63,550 bases of DNA. Source: Bdellovibrio sp. CG22_combo_CG10-13_8_21_14_all_39_27 (GTDB taxonomy: Bacteria; Bdellovibrionota; Bacteriovoracia; Bacteriovoracales; Bacteriovoracaceae). Location of the stretch: assembly GCA_002786715.1 (NCBI GenBank), contig PCTW01000038.1:124492-188041 (forward strand), in the 5' to 3' direction. The notes under the pieces were generated by a model. It was not told the origin of the DNA. It made no database searches and worked only from the letters and a program-made list of their open reading frames with translations. The position numbers and the translations under genes were made by a program. Below are positions 61,117 to 63,550 of this stretch, in pieces. Numbering within the stretch: position 1 is the first letter of the stretch; the number at the start of each line of letters is the position of its first letter.

Positions 61117-61734
61117 TTAATAGTGGAGAGGCATTTGCTTAGCTGAGAACATAATCAGTGCAACGTCATTATTAAGCATTTTTAAAAACTTTGCCCCTGA
61201 AACTCCGTCAAATTGATACCCTTCTGCTTCAAAAAATTTATAAGTGTATGAATCAAAGATTAAATCGATTGCCTGAAACAAATGAGAATTCTCAGCTCTA
61301 TGCACCTCTCCCTCAAAAGGAATCATAGTTTCTTCTTCTGAAAAATCGGCTTTTGCTGTAATTTGCCTCCAGTTGTCTTCTGTAATCCTGACAACAAGAT
61401 CGCTAGCCCCTAGAGTGTTAATATCAATAGTTTTTAGCAACCCCTTAATTTGATCTTGATCAGAAGCAGGCATCATATAAAACTCTTCAGGTGAATAAAG
61501 CAATAAGGCTGAAAATAAAGGACAATTTATCTTTTCATCTTTTTTTAGCGATTCAATCTCTGCTTCAAGCTGATTCTGCTGCTCATTTGCAGAAAGGTTT
61601 CTAAATGATGAACTTATAATATTTCCCACTATCGTTCCTTCCTTCGTGAGAAGTATTTCGACCTTATCTCTTTCATCTACGACATATTTTTTGACAAAAT
61701 GATCTAAAATAATTTTTTCTTTTTCATTTTTCAT
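61117..61734 (-). CDS. Hypothetical acidic protein
   Basis: 205 aa, charged, without signal peptide. It starts within the ATGA overlap of the upstream gene, so the two are co-translated. The stop directly abuts the convergent gluzincin-like gene. No family was recognised. The segment NEQQNQLEAEIESLKKDEK looks like a coiled coil. Confidence 0.55.
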   Translation of the reverse strand: MKNEKEKIILDHFVKKYVVDERDKVEILLTKEGTIVGNIISSSFRNLSANEQQNQLEAEIESLKKDEKINCPLFSALLLYSPEEFYMMPASDQDQIKGLLKTIDINTLGASDLVVRITEDNWRQITAKADFSEEETMIPFEGEVHRAENSHLFQAIDLIFDSYTYKFFEAEGYQFDGVSGAKFLKMLNNDVALIMFSAKQMPLHY

Positions 61735-62216
61735 GAATATATCCTTGTCGCTTTAGCAAGCTCGATTGTTAGAGAGTGCATTTTATTATTGAAAAATATC
61801 AGAACATCGTTTTTTGAATGCCAATTGATGTCTTCATCTTTAAATAGTCCTCGAATATTATGAGAATTCAAGCGCTGATAAAGTTTTTTGTCTGATTCAT
61901 ATCGATCAGTGTTTTTCCATAAAAGCTGTAACATCTTGATACTTTGAGCTGACTTTGCCAATAATCTGTTACCAGGCTCCTTCGTAATTGCTATATTATA
62001 AAGTTTTCCAAAATCGTGAGCATGCTTTGGCAATGACTGGACAGGCTCTCTTATTATAAGGGCCCTCAATGCACATTCCGCAGCTAACCCAAAGAGGTAA
62101 TGGCTTACAGGATAGGGATTTTCTCCTATTTTTTGTCCTGCTGTTACTAGGCGTTGGAATGCGCCTTCATATGTTGATCCGTCCCATTTACTTTTCATTG
62201 TTACATTTTCATACAT
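61731..62216 (-). CDS. Small helical protein, HEPN-like at most
   Basis: 161 aa. PVSHYLFGLAAECALRALII and KHAHDFGKLYN resemble the helical HEPN/AbiV-type pattern (AAECALKALL), but the RNase motif R-x4-6-H is not convincing (only RLNSH is seen). If it is HEPN it may be inactive. It is coupled to the acidic protein downstream, which could be a partner as in toxin-antitoxin pairs. No ribosome site is obvious. Confidence 0.45.
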   Translation of the reverse strand: MYENVTMKSKWDGSTYEGAFQRLVTAGQKIGENPYPVSHYLFGLAAECALRALIIREPVQSLPKHAHDFGKLYNIAITKEPGNRLLAKSAQSIKMLQLLWKNTDRYESDKKLYQRLNSHNIRGLFKDEDINWHSKNDVLIFFNNKMHSLTIELAKATRIYS

Positions 62217-62427
62217 ACCGAGTGAACACTAATATTTGCTGGTTTCAATAATTATTATCTACCTATTCCGTATGGTACTCAAGAAGAAAAAGAGTATTCA
62301 CTTAATTAAGGATCCTTAACTAGGGCCGATCATCACTATCTAGAATATTCTCGACTGATTCAAAAGCTGGGTTTGAGAGTAGCTTAAGGTTGTGGGCGTA
62401 ACGAAGTGTTGTATCAATGTAACAAAG

Positions 62428-62460
62428 GTTCCAACACACTCGTCCTTAAGCACTGTTTAA
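62428..62460 (-). repeat. Right copy of the 33-bp imperfect inverted repeat
   Basis: Read on the minus strand: TTAAACAGTGCTTAA, 4 nt, GAGTGTGTTGGAAC, mirroring 57906-57938. The gene-free interval 62217-62515 also contains the palindrome TTAAGGATCCTTAA (62306-62319) but no gene that I can support. Confidence 0.5.
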
Positions 62461-62515
62461 AAGAAGAGCGCTAGAAGAACAATCATATTTTTTCTAGTGT
62501 GATTCGTCTTTAGGG

Positions 62516-63376
62516 CTACCGTTTCATCTTAACTGCAATATGGTAATGGAAGTTGTCTATTGGTGGCTTTGGAAAAACCCAATTTAAAATTCCATTTTGT
62601 ATAAAGCATTGTGAAGTATCATTTTTAGACCAGTTTGCTGTTGTTGAAATCCCAAGTTTGTTTATTTGAAATACAACATCTATGTCATCCATCTTGCGAA
62701 GTTGCTTTCCACATCCACTTAGAACTGTACTCAAATAATAGCCAAGCATCTTAGTTACTTGTTCTTCGTATGCGCCACCGCTTTTCGTTTTACTATGTTT
62801 TTTGGCTACCTCAATCATTGGTTGAAGCTGAGCCTCGGATACAGCTTTGTAATCGGGGTTGTCAGAGTAGAACTTATAAGACTGCACTAAAGCTCTAAAG
62901 GCGTTGATAGACTTTGTATATTCTTCCTCATCTCTACTTGTAAGTACCATTAACACAATTACTTTTGACTCTTCAACATATGCGACGACTTCATGGTTAC
63001 CCATATTATTTAGCCATTCTTTAAGAATGATTTTTTTATTATTTGCAGTGATTGTTTCTAAGTCTCTCACTTTTATGTTTGGGGATTTGGGCTTCATTTC
63101 ATTTAGATTGAAATTTACAAGTTCATCAATATTATTCTGACCTGTTCTCTTTAATGCTACATTTGCATACATAACTGCTTTTGAATTTGCCCAAGAGCCG
63201 CCAATAGGATGAAAGACAGCATGAAGCCCATTGTTTCTTCCTGATACATTATCTAAAACCCAACCCTTTGGAGCTTTTAAACTGAAAAGGTGGCTCTGAC
63301 CCCAAATGATGCCAGTGTCATTTGCAAAAATGCTTGTAGATAAAAAAATAGCAATTAAAATTAAGATTTTTTTCAT
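62516..63376 (-). CDS. Secreted hypothetical protein
   Basis: About 286 aa from ATG 63376 (GAGAG 8 nt upstream; an earlier TTG at 63391 is poorer). Signal peptide KKILILIAIFLSTSIFA-ND. The mature part starts with SLKAPKGWVLDN, then a strand-rich region with VIVLMVLTSRDEEEYTKSIN, resembling small periplasmic domains (PsbP-like or DUF1795). Cysteines LSGCGKQL and SQCFIQN could pair. It starts 18 nt after the stop of the frame at the window edge, so both may be one operon. Confidence 0.6.
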   Translation of the reverse strand: MKKILILIAIFLSTSIFANDTGIIWGQSHLFSLKAPKGWVLDNVSGRNNGLHAVFHPIGGSWANSKAVMYANVALKRTGQNNIDELVNFNLNEMKPKSPNIKVRDLETITANNKKIILKEWLNNMGNHEVVAYVEESKVIVLMVLTSRDEEEYTKSINAFRALVQSYKFYSDNPDYKAVSEAQLQPMIEVAKKHSKTKSGGAYEEQVTKMLGYYLSTVLSGCGKQLRKMDDIDVVFQINKLGISTTANWSKNDTSQCFIQNGILNWVFPKPPIDNFHYHIAVKMKR

Positions 63377-63394
63377 TTTTTGCACTCTCAATAT

Positions 63395-63550
63395 TTAGGT
63401 CTCTAATTTCTGGTTTAACTTGATGGTAGTGTTCCAGTTTCTTATCGTAATAAGTTTGTACTCAGGTCTAGAAATTATTTTCGATAAGTAACTTTTAGAT
63501 GCCTCGCTTTTTAATCTCGAAAAATAAAGGACATCTTTACCAACCGACAT
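63395..63550 (-). CDS. Partial or short reading frame at the window edge
   Basis: The minus strand is open from the window edge. It reads MSVGKDVLYFSRLKSEASKS and ends KLNQKLET at a TAA. An ATG is exactly at 63550, so it could be a complete 51-residue protein or the end of a longer one. The composition is protein-like and it sits 18 nt before the secreted protein gene. No family was recognised. Confidence 0.4.
   Translation of the reverse strand: MSVGKDVLYFSRLKSEASKSYLSKIISRPEYKLITIRNWNTTIKLNQKLET

Noticed and set aside
61731-62216. Confident HEPN toxin call
   Set aside because: The helix pattern is HEPN-like, but the R-x4-6-H RNase motif is missing; only RLNSH is seen.
57906-62460. tRNA-based attachment site for the island
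   Set aside because: Neither repeat can be folded into a tRNA end, and no tRNA gene lies nearby.
57867-62515. Integron or CRISPR-like array in the island
   Set aside because: No series of attC-like repeats with cassettes and no regularly spaced direct repeats; only one inverted pair was found.

Overview
The window is about 63.5 kb of AT-rich, densely coding DNA from a Gram-negative bacterium. A singlet histone-fold protein, signal peptides and lipoboxes on many proteins, an HD-GYP protein, a cbb3-oxidase maturation operon under FNR-like control, and an adhesin-like chimeric pilin all point to the Bdellovibrionota. The low GC content suggests the Bacteriovorax/Peredibacter/Halobacteriovorax side. 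This placement is inferred from gene content. No rRNA or tRNA gene was seen.

Layout. (1) 1-4.3 kb: a respiratory block on the minus strand (fnr-type regulator, cyclic-nucleotide-fold protein, universal stress protein, ccoI, ccoS). Two promoters carry an FNR-like dyad centred near -41. (2) 4.3-21.8 kb: mostly envelope and housekeeping genes. These include a secreted protein with a caspase-like His/Cys pattern, a bacterial histone with its own terminator, an acyltransferase-GT4-radical SAM operon, a carbamoyltransferase with a second radical SAM protein, YceI, HD-GYP, and a lipoprotein operon whose first gene carries tandem uracil-DNA-glycosylase-like domains. (3) 21.9-48.6 kb: a large surface-modification locus. 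With the two radical SAM genes at 8-12 kb it holds seven radical SAM/twitch or SPASM proteins, three GT4 glycosyltransferases (two with a broken EX7E motif), two GT-C membrane glycosyltransferases, an MBOAT/SGNH acyl-transfer pair, a divergently encoded ABC exporter, a CxxC thioredoxin-fold protein, an S24/S26 peptidase plus an inactive-looking paralogue, a PqqD-like protein, and a 758-residue prepilin-type tail-fibre-like protein followed by a separate S74 chaperone gene. I see no single characterised pathway that matches this set, and it is the best candidate here for an undescribed system.

(4) 48.6-57.9 kb: ordinary accessory genes. They are a FecR/outer-membrane pair, a MOSC-GNAT-Bax-inhibitor operon, an alkylation-repair operon (Ada-AlkA plus methyltransferase) flanked by two copies of a 20-bp motif, an ArsR-SRPBCC operon with a perfect 24-bp palindrome in its promoter, and a divergent LysE/Lrp pair. 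(5) 57.9-62.5 kb: a likely mobile or remnant island bounded by 33-bp imperfect inverted repeats. It carries a recombinase-like remnant, a structured non-coding stretch, a DUF2188 protein, a helical-SH3 protein, a gluzincin-like protein and an opposing two-gene operon. (6) The right end holds one secreted protein and the end of another reading frame.

How it may fit together (inference). The central locus looks like a machine that builds, decorates (radical SAM, carbamoyl, acyl and sugar transfer) and exports a cell-surface polymer or glycoconjugate, next to a large pilus-anchored fibre. The peptidase pair and the PqqD-like protein suggest that a peptide or protein substrate may be involved, but no precursor gene was identified.
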